Under the pieces are notes generated by a model. It saw nothing but the letters and a program-made list of their open reading frames with translations, ran no database searches and was not told the DNA's origin. 64,000 bases of DNA, taken from positions 1 to 64,000 of the forward strand of contig JAULBX010022186.1 of the NCBI GenBank assembly GCA_032358255.1. The letters are read 5' to 3'. Origin of the DNA: Heterotrichella gracilis. Lineage: Eukaryota > Sar > Xanthophyceae > Tribonematales > Xanthonemataceae. Below, one piece after another: positions 14,937-22,774 of this stretch; the stretch's first letter is position 1, and each line of letters opens with the position of its first letter. The position numbers were made by a program, and so were the translations under genes.

Positions 14937-15551
14937 CTAGATTTCTACCTTATAAATTCTATTTACGGGAATCGTAATACCCCCCTTTAAAACAATGTGG
15001 TTTGAATTGGCATGCCAAATGGTAGTTTCAACATGTTTTTTAGAAACAATATCTTCAAAGTAAATTTTAATTTTTTGTTTATGTAAATTACCCAATTTAA
15101 GCGCTCTGGTTAAATCTGTTTGACGTTGACTTATCTCCTCATTAGACTGAAGCACATCCAATTCAGAGAAGGTTAAAGAACCCGCTTTTTCTTTTTCAAT
15201 TAATTCGCTTTCATTATTTTTTATTTTAGATTGTAATTCTTCCTTATATTTTTCTATAACTTCAATTTCCTTTAACATTCTTTTGTTACGAGTCTGTTTT
15301 CTGAAAATGTTAAAGGAGGAAACTTTTTCCGGAGTATTATTGTACAGTTTAATACAATAGAGAGCAATTACAAATGAAACAAAACCAACTAAAAAATAGT
15401 GATGTGTAGCAAAATTTTCGAAATCTTTTTCAAGTTCATTTATTCTTAAATGAAACACGATAGTTAATAAGATTAAACAGCTAGATACTGTTGCGATTAC
15501 AATTAATAAGGCTTTGCTTCTTGATATTTCTATATTTTGTTTATTTTCCAT
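14937..15551 (-). CDS. Membrane protein with coiled coil and C-terminal beta domain
   Basis: A 204-residue protein of unknown function. Two N-terminal membrane helices (about 14-32 and 50-66) are followed by a long Glu/Lys-rich coiled coil (about 85-155) and a C-terminal stretch of about 45 residues ending VLKGGITIPVNRIYKVEI, which looks like a small beta barrel. It is part of the operon divergent from the LysR gene. Confidence 0.65.
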   Translation of the reverse strand: MENKQNIEISRSKALLIVIATVSSCLILLTIVFHLRINELEKDFENFATHHYFLVGFVSFVIALYCIKLYNNTPEKVSSFNIFRKQTRNKRMLKEIEVIEKYKEELQSKIKNNESELIEKEKAGSLTFSELDVLQSNEEISQRQTDLTRALKLGNLHKQKIKIYFEDIVSKKHVETTIWHANSNHIVLKGGITIPVNRIYKVEI

Positions 15552-15603
15552 GACTTTATTTTTTAAATAGTTACTGTTTTCTAAAATATAAAAGCTTGCT
15601 TGT

Positions 15604-15807
15604 TTATTTCCCTTTTCTAATTTGGCTTGTAAATTCCAAAAGAAAATAAATCAACAAACCCACTGTAATGATCATAAGCATAGTTGTAATCAACTCAAGA
15701 GGTGATTTATTGCTTTTATCATCTACTCCGTTTGACGGTGATAATGTTCCAGCAACAATTAGCAATGTGGCTACAAATAGTGATTGAAGATTTGCGCTTT
15801 CTTTCAC
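15604..15807 (-). CDS. Small membrane protein
   Basis: A 67-residue protein with two hydrophobic segments (about 8-22 and 37-59) and a basic C-terminus. No family is recognised. It lies 2 bp after the preceding gene, so it is cotranscribed with it. Confidence 0.6.
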   Translation of the reverse strand: MKESANLQSLFVATLLIVAGTLSPSNGVDDKSNKSPLELITTMLMIITVGLLIYFLLEFTSQIRKGK

Positions 15808-15809
15808 GG

Positions 15810-16121
15810 CTAAGATTGTTTTGGAGTTAATTGTTGTTGAGCTTGAGAAGAACCTATTGACTTGCCCGTCAATTTAGCGCCAACACTTATTGAACCTAGT
15901 AAAATGTGAATAAGGAGTTTATCACCATAAGTCAATAAAGCGATAACCACAAGAGGTGCTAATGCAACTTCTAAGTCAATATCAAAAAAGTTAAAATACT
16001 TAAAAAGCAATAGGATTGAAGTAATTAGCCCCCCTAATAGTAATACAAATATCCCCGATACTGTATTTGTGTTTTTTTGCTGTTTATTTTTCATATCACA
16101 AAATTCTGTATTTACATTCAT
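15810..16121 (-). CDS. Small membrane protein, first gene of the SbtA/IDH operon
   Basis: A 103-residue protein with two membrane segments (about 22-42 and 50-78) and a polar Gln-rich C-terminus. A second ATG at codon 10 is an alternative start. No family is recognised. It is divergent from the LysR gene across 43 bp and is the first gene of the run of minus-strand genes ending at 9866. Confidence 0.6.
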   Translation of the reverse strand: MNVNTEFCDMKNKQQKNTNTVSGIFVLLLGGLITSILLLFKYFNFFDIDLEVALAPLVVIALLTYGDKLLIHILLGSISVGAKLTGKSIGSSQAQQQLTPKQS

Positions 16122-16132
16122 AAATTTTTATT

Positions 16133-16140
16133 TATATTTG
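16133..16140 (+). promoter_or_regulatory. Promoter -7 box for the LysR gene
   Basis: tatatttg matches the Bacteroidota -7 consensus TAnnTTTG and lies 24 bp before the LysR start codon. No clear -33 TTG is visible, so confidence is moderate. Confidence 0.45.
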
Positions 16141-16150
16141 TTATGATTTA

Positions 16151-16167
16151 CATAAATAATATTTATG
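16151..16167. promoter_or_regulatory. Perfect palindrome with LysR-type T-N11-A box
   Basis: cataaata-a-tatttatg is a perfect dyad. It contains taaataatattta, which fits the T-N11-A motif of LysR-type regulators. It covers the start codon of the LysR gene and lies ~30 bp from the start of the divergent operon, a placement suited to autoregulation and control of both directions. Confidence 0.6.
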
Positions 16168-17100
16168 CATTATACGTTACATCAGTTACAAGTTTTTTTA
16201 AAAGTGGCTCAATTAAAGAGCATAACTAAAGCTTCTGAGGAATTGAATATGACCCAGCCGGCAGTTTCAATACAACTAAGAAATTTACAAGATCAGTTTG
16301 ATATACCCCTTACCGAGGTGGTTGGAAGGCAGCTTTATGTTACTGACTTTGGAAAGGAAATTATAGAAATGGCCGAGCGGATTATTAATGAAGTTCACGC
16401 GATCAATTATAAAACGATGGCATATAAAGGCCATTTAGCTGGTAGATTAATTCTATCTGTTGTATCTACTGGTAAATATGTTATGCCTTATTTTTTATCG
16501 GATTTTATTAAACAGAACGAAGGGGTTGACCTGATTATGGACGTAACTAATAAATCGCGTGTAATTAATAGTCTTCACAATAATGAAGTTGATTTTGCCT
16601 TAGTTTCAGTTTTACCGGAAGGATTAAATGTAAATGATGAGATACTTTTAGAAAATGAATTGTATCTTATTGGTAACAGAAATGAAAAGAAAATAACCAA
16701 GCCAATTACAAAAAGCGAAATAAATGAAATGCCTCTTATTTTTAGAGAGGAAGGCTCTGGGACTCGATTTGTGATGGAGCAATATTTTAAAAAGCATAAT
16801 ATTAACGTTCGTAAAAAGATGGAATTAACCTCCAATGAAGCCGTAAAACAAGCAGTAATTGCCGGGCTTGGAAATTCAGTAATGCCGCTTATTGGCATAC
16901 GCAATGAGTTATCGAATGGTGATCTGAAAATTATTCCCTCGGTTGGATTTCCAATTAAATCAAAATGGCATCTAATATGGCTTAAGGAAAAGAAATTATC
17001 TCCTGTTGCGGAAGCGTATATTGGTTATATTAGAAAAAATAAAAACGAGGTATTAAATGATCATTTCTCTTGGATAAATAAAATACCTAGTAAAAAGTAG
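16165..17100 (+). CDS. LysR-family regulator, CbbR/CmpR-like
   Basis: A 311-residue protein. The N-terminal winged helix-turn-helix (LHQLQVFLKVAQLKSITKASEELNMTQPAVSIQLRNL) and a periplasmic-binding-protein-like effector domain (about 90-295, with FREEGSGTRFVMEQYF and AGLGNSVMP) match the CbbR/CmpR group. That group controls CO2 fixation and bicarbonate uptake genes elsewhere. It is divergent from the operon that ends in the SbtA gene, which makes that operon the likely target. The effector is unknown; 2-phosphoglycolate, RuBP or 2-oxoglutarate are used by relatives. Confidence 0.92.
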   Translation: MHYTLHQLQVFLKVAQLKSITKASEELNMTQPAVSIQLRNLQDQFDIPLTEVVGRQLYVTDFGKEIIEMAERIINEVHAINYKTMAYKGHLAGRLILSVVSTGKYVMPYFLSDFIKQNEGVDLIMDVTNKSRVINSLHNNEVDFALVSVLPEGLNVNDEILLENELYLIGNRNEKKITKPITKSEINEMPLIFREEGSGTRFVMEQYFKKHNINVRKKMELTSNEAVKQAVIAGLGNSVMPLIGIRNELSNGDLKIIPSVGFPIKSKWHLIWLKEKKLSPVAEAYIGYIRKNKNEVLNDHFSWINKIPSKK

Positions 17101-17553
17101 ATACGCATTATGCCATTTAACTATAAATGTATAGATTCCTTCTTCTCAATTTAGAGAAAAGTATATGTTCAACGTTCCTATTCTGTAAGGCATTCAACCT
17201 TCAACATGTCTGAGTATCGTATTATCCGATCCAACTCGTATGATAATGGTTTAAACTAACTAAGCGTTGCTCGAACCCTGAGAGGTGCAAAAATTGGCGT
17301 ATACAATAGCGTTGGGATTTTAGATATATAAGAATTTTATAATTCGACAATTCAAATCTCAATTTCTTTTAAATGCTACACATCTAATGCAGGAATATCA
17401 CGAACTCTTGACGAAGAAAGCACCCTTAAAAATCGCATGATTTTGAAAATTCAAATTAAGGACCAATAACGAATACATCAATCCCATTTAATTAGTAAGT
17501 TTCTTCTCAGGCACAACTTTCGCATGTTTTTTTGAACAATTAAAATTGCTTAT
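17101..17553. other. Gene-free spacer
   Basis: About 450 bp without any reading frame, RNA or repeat that I can support. Short frames are broken by stops on both strands. It could be decayed sequence behind the LysR gene. Confidence 0.5.
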
Positions 17554-17676
17554 ATGAATAATTTATTTAAAGGATTGCTAGCTGGCGGTGCTGCTGCCAA
17601 ATGGGGTGGAGGATGTTTTGGCACTATTTTAGTTTTTGTAATTGTGTGGATGTTGCTTGGACAAACCTGTCAATAA
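17554..17676 (+). CDS. Small glycine-rich single-pass membrane protein
   Basis: A 40-residue protein, MNNLFKGLLAGGAAAKWGGG and then a hydrophobic CFGTILVFVIVWMLLG helix with a short QTCQ tail. It starts 24 bp before the next gene's ATG, counted from its stop. Similar tiny Gly-rich membrane proteins of unknown function recur in Bacteroidota. The clean start, composition and spacing to the next gene support it. Confidence 0.6.
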   Translation: MNNLFKGLLAGGAAAKWGGGCFGTILVFVIVWMLLGQTCQ

Positions 17677-17700
17677 ACCACTAACGTTAAAACTAATAAC

Positions 17701-17997
17701 ATGAAAAAATCAACAATAACTCTGTTTGCATTACTTGCATTTGCTTTTGTAAATGCGCAGGAGGCAAGCCCCGATTTTAAGAATAATAATAACTCTTATT
17801 ATTGTTTTAAAGTAAAAGGCAATGTGCAGGTATTAATGCTCGGCGATGCTGAAATTACTGAAGATGTTAAACTAAAAAATGGCGACCAACTTTCGGTGAA
17901 CGGGAGAATAAAAAAGAGTGACGGCACTGAGATCAAACTTAAGGAAGGTAAGTGCATAAGCGCTAATGGTGAAGTTTCTAAGAGCAAAAGGAAGTAA
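17701..17997 (+). CDS. Secreted DUF6799-like protein
   Basis: A 98-residue protein with a signal peptide (MKKSTITLFALLAFAFVNAQ). The mature part, KVKGNVQVLMLGDAEITEDVKLKNGDQLSVNGRIKKSDGTEIKLKEGKCIS, shows the repeated ...LKNGD...V..G...K.DG..I.LKEG.C pattern of DUF6799. Function is unknown. It is likely cotranscribed with the 40-residue protein upstream. Confidence 0.75.
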   Translation: MKKSTITLFALLAFAFVNAQEASPDFKNNNNSYYCFKVKGNVQVLMLGDAEITEDVKLKNGDQLSVNGRIKKSDGTEIKLKEGKCISANGEVSKSKRK

Positions 17998-18105
17998 TAG
18001 TATTTTGGGTATTTGTGAGAAAATAACTACCCCAATGTGGTTTTTCTGGCACAGTTTTTTCATGGTATAGGTAATGACATTATCTATTAACTCTAAACTT
18101 TTACT

Positions 18106-18489
18106 ATGACAAAAACTCAAAAAACTATTCTTGTAATAGAAGACGAAGATTTTATTTCAGGATTAATAGCCAAATCCTTAAAGGAAGAAGGCTATGATGT
18201 TATCGTTACAAGCGATTACAAATCTTCGATTAAGGTAATAGATTCAATGACCATCGACCTTATCATATCAGATGTGATGCTGCCTTATACGGGTGGTTTA
18301 GATATAGTTGAATACGTTAAGAAAGAATCTAAGAATAAAGATATACCGGTAATACTTGTTACTGGTATGGATAAAGATGTATTGTCTACCACAGCCATAA
18401 AAGTTACCGCTATTCTTTCAAAGCCTTTTGATATGCTGCAGTTGGTAGACCTAGTGAACGGTAGCCTAAAAAAGAAATACGCTCAATAA
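18106..18489 (+). CDS. Single-domain response regulator (CheY-like)
   Basis: A 127-residue receiver domain only. The acidic pair is at 12-13 (EDEDF), the phosphoacceptor is Asp56 (ISDVMLP), a Thr/Gly sits at the switch (LVTGMD), and the conserved Lys is in LSKPFD. There is no output domain, so it must act by protein contacts or in a phosphorelay. No histidine kinase is immediately adjacent on this strand. Confidence 0.93.
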   Translation: MTKTQKTILVIEDEDFISGLIAKSLKEEGYDVIVTSDYKSSIKVIDSMTIDLIISDVMLPYTGGLDIVEYVKKESKNKDIPVILVTGMDKDVLSTTAIKVTAILSKPFDMLQLVDLVNGSLKKKYAQ

Positions 18490-18566
18490 CAAATGGTCTT
18501 TGGGGAGTATTTTCCCAATAGTGAGGAATAAAAACACTTAAATTTAAAGATTGATCAACAAAACTT

Positions 18567-18740
18567 CTATTGTCTAAAGTATTTTTTTACTTCACTTAAT
18601 TTATTTCCAACTAATTTTATAACCGATCTTAATTGCGGTTCGGTACATTCTAAAAGATCTGTCCAATATTCTATCTGCCATTGCTCGTTAAGAGTAATTG
18701 TATTCAAATCGCTATTATTGTTGTTTGATTTATCCGCCAT
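18567..18740 (-). CDS. Small DUF3606-like protein
   Basis: A 57-residue protein starting at 18740 (ATG) and ending with TAG at 18567. It contains LNEQWQIEYWTDLLECTEPQ followed by LRSVIKLVGNKLSEVKKYF, the W...T..QLR.A...VG..V..V pattern of DUF3606. It is cytosolic; the function is unknown. Confidence 0.7.
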   Translation of the reverse strand: MADKSNNNNSDLNTITLNEQWQIEYWTDLLECTEPQLRSVIKLVGNKLSEVKKYFRQ

Positions 18741-18892
18741 GACCTTAATTTTTTAAGTGATGTAAAGTATCTGTAAAGGATATTTATCTCAAATAAAATG
18801 CCAACGAACGAATAAAGAATAGAAGAGCCTTATGGCTAGAAATAATGGTTAGAGAAGGTGAACATCTTGTGTTTTACAGAATGAGATTGTAA

Positions 18893-19525
18893 TTAAATAT
18901 ACTTATTATTCTTTGCTTCTTTAATGGCATCTTCGCGTGAATGAACATTCAATTTGATATAAATATTTTTGATGTGAGATTTTACAGTCTCCAGATCAAT
19001 GAACATTTGTTTGGCAATTTTACTCCTGCTTTTTCCGTTTGCTATTTGCTCTAATATTTCCGTTTCACGTTTTGTTAATGGTGAATTTTGATTTTTGTGA
19101 AATGATTTAATTACGATCTTGGCAATGTTCATGCTCATGGGCGCCCCTCCATTTACTACTTCCTGTATGGCGTCAATAATTTTTTCGGTATTATCACTTT
19201 TAGTCAAATAACCCGAAGCGCCTTTTGTCAAGGCATTAAACACATTGTCCTCATTGTCATAAACCGTAAGCATAATAATATATGTTTTTGGTAAAATGTG
19301 CTTTATTTTGGGTATGGCTTCAATTCCTTTTATTCCGGGCAACTCAATATCCAACAATATTACCTGAGGTTTGTCGTTTACAAGGCCGATTAACGCATCT
19401 TCCACATTAGAGTAGGAGTTAAGCACCTTATAGTTTTCTGTAGCATTAATTAAATAGGTAAAGCCATTACGAATGGTTTCGTCATCTTCTATGATCACTA
19501 CAGTGATAGGGTTTTTATTTTCCAT
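18893..19525 (-). CDS. NarL/LuxR-type response regulator
   Basis: A 210-residue regulator. The receiver domain has acidic residues EDDE, phosphoacceptor Asp59 (LLDIELPG) and KSDN near the conserved Lys. The C-terminal LuxR-type helix-turn-helix is LTKRETEILEQIANGKSRSK and a following ETVKSHIKNIYIKL. It lies 5 bp downstream of a HisKA_3-type sensor kinase, its obvious partner. It acts as a DNA-binding transcription factor. Confidence 0.95.
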   Translation of the reverse strand: MENKNPITVVIIEDDETIRNGFTYLINATENYKVLNSYSNVEDALIGLVNDKPQVILLDIELPGIKGIEAIPKIKHILPKTYIIMLTVYDNEDNVFNALTKGASGYLTKSDNTEKIIDAIQEVVNGGAPMSMNIAKIVIKSFHKNQNSPLTKRETEILEQIANGKSRSKIAKQMFIDLETVKSHIKNIYIKLNVHSREDAIKEAKNNKYI

Positions 19526-19530
19526 GTTCG

Positions 19531-22485
19531 TTAAATAAAAATGTTCTTTAATGAGATATTTATTTCTGTGCCTTTATTAAAAGTAGAGTTTAAAGAAAGC
19601 TCGCCATTCATTCTACCGGCTCTGTTCTTCATATTCTTTATACCATTACCTTTTTGTACTGTCTGCGAATCAAAACCTTCGCCATTATCACGGATCTTTA
19701 TTTCAATATCTTTGTTGTTTAATATCTCTATAAAGATCTCTACTTTGGTTGCTTTAGAGTGTTTTAAAATATTGCTGTATACTTCTTTAAATACCATAAT
19801 AAGGTTACGGCTGTAATCCAATTTTAATTTTAAAGGGTTTCCTGCTTTTATATTGTGTGTGCATTCAAAATCAATTACGGTATCATGAAACAATTCGTCT
19901 CCAATTTCTTTTATGTGTTCGGCTATTTGGTAAATGCCGTCGTTTTGAGAGTTAAGCGACCAGATAATATCACGTGAACCGTTATAAAGCGCAGCAGTAT
20001 TCTCCTTTATTTGTCCAACCAATTTAGTGGCCTCACTTTCCTGTGAAACTAGTTTTGATTTTAAAATATCGGTTAGAACAGAAATGCGTGTTAATCTATT
20101 TCCCATTTCATCATGAAAATCTTCAGCAGTGCGGTGGCGTAACTTCATAAATTCTTCTTCGCGTATCTTTTCTAAGGTCTCTTTACGTTTTTGTTTTTGT
20201 CGGGTAGAAATGTAAGTGATCAAAGCACCTGTTGAAATTAAAAGTAAAACGATCAGCAACTGAAAATAACCTGTTTGATAAAATGCTTTTTCTATTTCGA
20301 AAGGATACTCGATAGTATTAGAAGAAACACCACTTTTTGTAATAGCTTGAACTTTTAGTATGTACTTTCCTGGTGGAATAGCAGAATAAATAATATACGG
20401 ATTATTGCTTATTGTAAAGTCTTTGTCAATGCCTTCCAATTTACATCTAAACAAAATATCTTCAGGGTTTGTAAAATAAATGGCCCCAAACTCAAACGTA
20501 AGGTGGTTTTGGTTTGAATGAAGTTTTAAGTTATTGGGAACTTTAAACCAGGTCGACATGCTTTCATACAAACTGCTATCCGCTATGTCTGACGAGAAAA
20601 GTTTTACCGATTTTAACAAAACAACAGGTTGGTTCCTTTCGGTGAGATCGGCATCCGGATTAAAATGAAATAATCCTTTTGTAGTACCAAACCATAAGCT
20701 TGAATCAGCAGCCTTTAACAAACAATTGTGGCTGCATTCCATACCCAACAAACCATCTGAGCGACCGTAATTTTTAATAGCAGCAACATTATCATCTTTA
20801 TCCAACTGCAGATTACTAATTCCAAAGCCAGTTCCGATCCATGCTTTTTGCTTGTCGTAAACATAAATACTGTAAATAAAATTGCTCGGTAAACCATTAT
20901 CGGTATTATAGTTAATGATCTTACCGGTTTTCAAATTCCAGTTTATTACACCTTTATCAGTTGTACCTATCCATAAATTATCATTCTTTTTTGCGAGACA
21001 AAGCACTGAAGAGTTTTCGAATTCTTTTTTATTGAGCGAATGTTGTTTGTATTCTCTATCCAATACAAAGATGCCTTTTGATGTGCCAACCAATACACTG
21101 TCTTTTGTAAATTGTCTCAAAGCACTAATTGAAACATTGTCTGTTTTTAATTTGGTAACATTATTTTGTTTATCAATAACATAAATGCCCTGGCCGGTGC
21201 CTAGCAGCATATTTCCTTGCGCGTCTTTTAAAAAACTATTAGCACCTCTAACTTGTGTTCCGTTTTTGTTATCAAATATTTTTTGCAGACCATTTTTTTC
21301 ATTGTACTTCCAAGATCCTTTTCCTATTGTGCCGATCCAAATATTATTCTCGTCGTCAGCATACAAACAACTTATTTTACTGTCAGTTAAAACCGGTCCT
21401 TTATTGTTAACCGATTCAATATTGTTCTTGTCGTTTATTTTATAAAGCCCACCACCGTAACCCGCGGCAAATATAGTTCCATCGGTAGCTTGAACCACTC
21501 CCATTACAATTGTGTTAGATATGCCACTTGATTTGTCATAATAGGTAAATGTATTCTCGGTAAATTTGTAAATACCATCAGCATCGGTTGCAAACCATAA
21601 ATTATTTTCAATGTCTTTATAAATGTGCAATACAGAGTTGTCTGTAAAGCCGCTTTTGCTATCAAAGTGTATTATGTTTAGACCTTCTATTTTATACGCA
21701 CCATTGTCAGAACCAAGCCAGATGTTTTTTTTCACATCCTCTTCAATGCATAAAATATTTATTCCTGTAAGATCGGGTTTACTGTAATTATAGGTTTCAA
21801 TCTTATTATTTTTAATAACCAATAATCCCGCGTTGCTACCTAACAATGTATCGCCTTTTGAAGTAATAAAAAGTTTACGTATTAGTTTGCTTTTTGAGAT
21901 CTCATCAACAGCTAAGATTTTTTTCCATTTATTTTGTTGAAGAATAAAGAGACCTTTTTCCATTACAAAAACCATTAACTCATTTTTTTTCGTCTTGTAT
22001 ATGGCGCTAACTGTTTCAGTAGGGTTATCCGAGACAGGAACTCTCCTGCAATCAAAATTATTTATTTTAAAAAGTAAATTGTTGTTAAGTGCATATTTAC
22101 TTTCATCCGGCATTTCTAATAAAGCAGTTATATTATTTACTGATTTATTACTTGGCTTAATTGTTTTAAATGTTTTGCCGTTAAAAACAGATATGCCGTA
22201 ATTAGTACCAGTCCATATATTACCAGATCGGTCACATAGCAAAGAGTTAACGTCGTTTGATACCAAACCTTCCTGTGCTGCATAGCCCGTAAATTTTCTG
22301 CCGTCAAATTTGCTTATTCCACCTTCTGTGGCTATCCACAATTGCCTGTATTTGTCCTGGCAAATAAAACCCGCTTGTGATTGTATCAAACCGTCTTCAA
22401 CCGTCCAATTTACGAAGTTGTATTTCTGAGCTATACTGGTTATAGAGAAAATTAAAAGAAAAAATATGAAGACCTGCCTTACCAT
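19531..22485 (-). CDS. Sensor histidine kinase with beta-propeller sensor (Reg_prop/Y_Y_Y/HisKA_3)
   Basis: A 984-residue protein with a signal peptide (MVRQVFIFFLLIFSITSIAQ) and a large extracytoplasmic part. Residues ~25-640 hold many Reg_prop repeats (IWIGTDNG/IWLGSDNG-like units), expected to form two seven-bladed propellers. A Y_Y_Y domain (about 665-745, KYILKVQA) follows, then one membrane helix (about 755-775). The cytosolic HisKA_3 domain has the phosphoacceptor His in DFHDEMGNRLTRI (about 790), and the HATPase domain contains DNGEGF and NGIKNMKNRAG. It pairs with the NarL-type regulator 5 bp downstream. The ligand is unknown; relatives sense polysaccharide fragments. Confidence 0.95.
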   Translation of the reverse strand: MVRQVFIFFLLIFSITSIAQKYNFVNWTVEDGLIQSQAGFICQDKYRQLWIATEGGISKFDGRKFTGYAAQEGLVSNDVNSLLCDRSGNIWTGTNYGISVFNGKTFKTIKPSNKSVNNITALLEMPDESKYALNNNLLFKINNFDCRRVPVSDNPTETVSAIYKTKKNELMVFVMEKGLFILQQNKWKKILAVDEISKSKLIRKLFITSKGDTLLGSNAGLLVIKNNKIETYNYSKPDLTGINILCIEEDVKKNIWLGSDNGAYKIEGLNIIHFDSKSGFTDNSVLHIYKDIENNLWFATDADGIYKFTENTFTYYDKSSGISNTIVMGVVQATDGTIFAAGYGGGLYKINDKNNIESVNNKGPVLTDSKISCLYADDENNIWIGTIGKGSWKYNEKNGLQKIFDNKNGTQVRGANSFLKDAQGNMLLGTGQGIYVIDKQNNVTKLKTDNVSISALRQFTKDSVLVGTSKGIFVLDREYKQHSLNKKEFENSSVLCLAKKNDNLWIGTTDKGVINWNLKTGKIINYNTDNGLPSNFIYSIYVYDKQKAWIGTGFGISNLQLDKDDNVAAIKNYGRSDGLLGMECSHNCLLKAADSSLWFGTTKGLFHFNPDADLTERNQPVVLLKSVKLFSSDIADSSLYESMSTWFKVPNNLKLHSNQNHLTFEFGAIYFTNPEDILFRCKLEGIDKDFTISNNPYIIYSAIPPGKYILKVQAITKSGVSSNTIEYPFEIEKAFYQTGYFQLLIVLLLISTGALITYISTRQKQKRKETLEKIREEEFMKLRHRTAEDFHDEMGNRLTRISVLTDILKSKLVSQESEATKLVGQIKENTAALYNGSRDIIWSLNSQNDGIYQIAEHIKEIGDELFHDTVIDFECTHNIKAGNPLKLKLDYSRNLIMVFKEVYSNILKHSKATKVEIFIEILNNKDIEIKIRDNGEGFDSQTVQKGNGIKNMKNRAGRMNGELSLNSTFNKGTEINISLKNIFI

Positions 22486-22582
22486 GAATGTACTATGTGA
22501 AAAAGATCTAATTTAAGATTTATATATCAAATATAGTAAAAGAGAGGCAGGGATACTATCACTTCAAAAGGGGGATATTTAA

Positions 22583-22627
22583 ACTTAAAAAAAACCGCAA
22601 TTCCATTTGCAGCAGGAATTGCGGTTT
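22583..22627 (-). terminator. Terminator of the minus-strand operon 25094-22775
   Basis: The exact 13-bp arms aaaccgcaattcc / ggaattgcggttt enclose a 10-base loop. On the minus strand the stem is followed by a run of T. It lies ~150 bp after the stop at 22775. The rest of 22486-22774 shows nothing else clear. Confidence 0.75.
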
Positions 22628-22774
22628 GGGAGCACATGAAAAAATTAATTACGATTTGGTATTTTTCCTGATGTAAAATTAAGAGAGAATATTAGCACCA
22701 GTATAACCCAATACGGGGGATTTTTTGTTGGCGTTTTTAAAAATCTAAATTGGTAACTAACCCTATTGGGGGGA

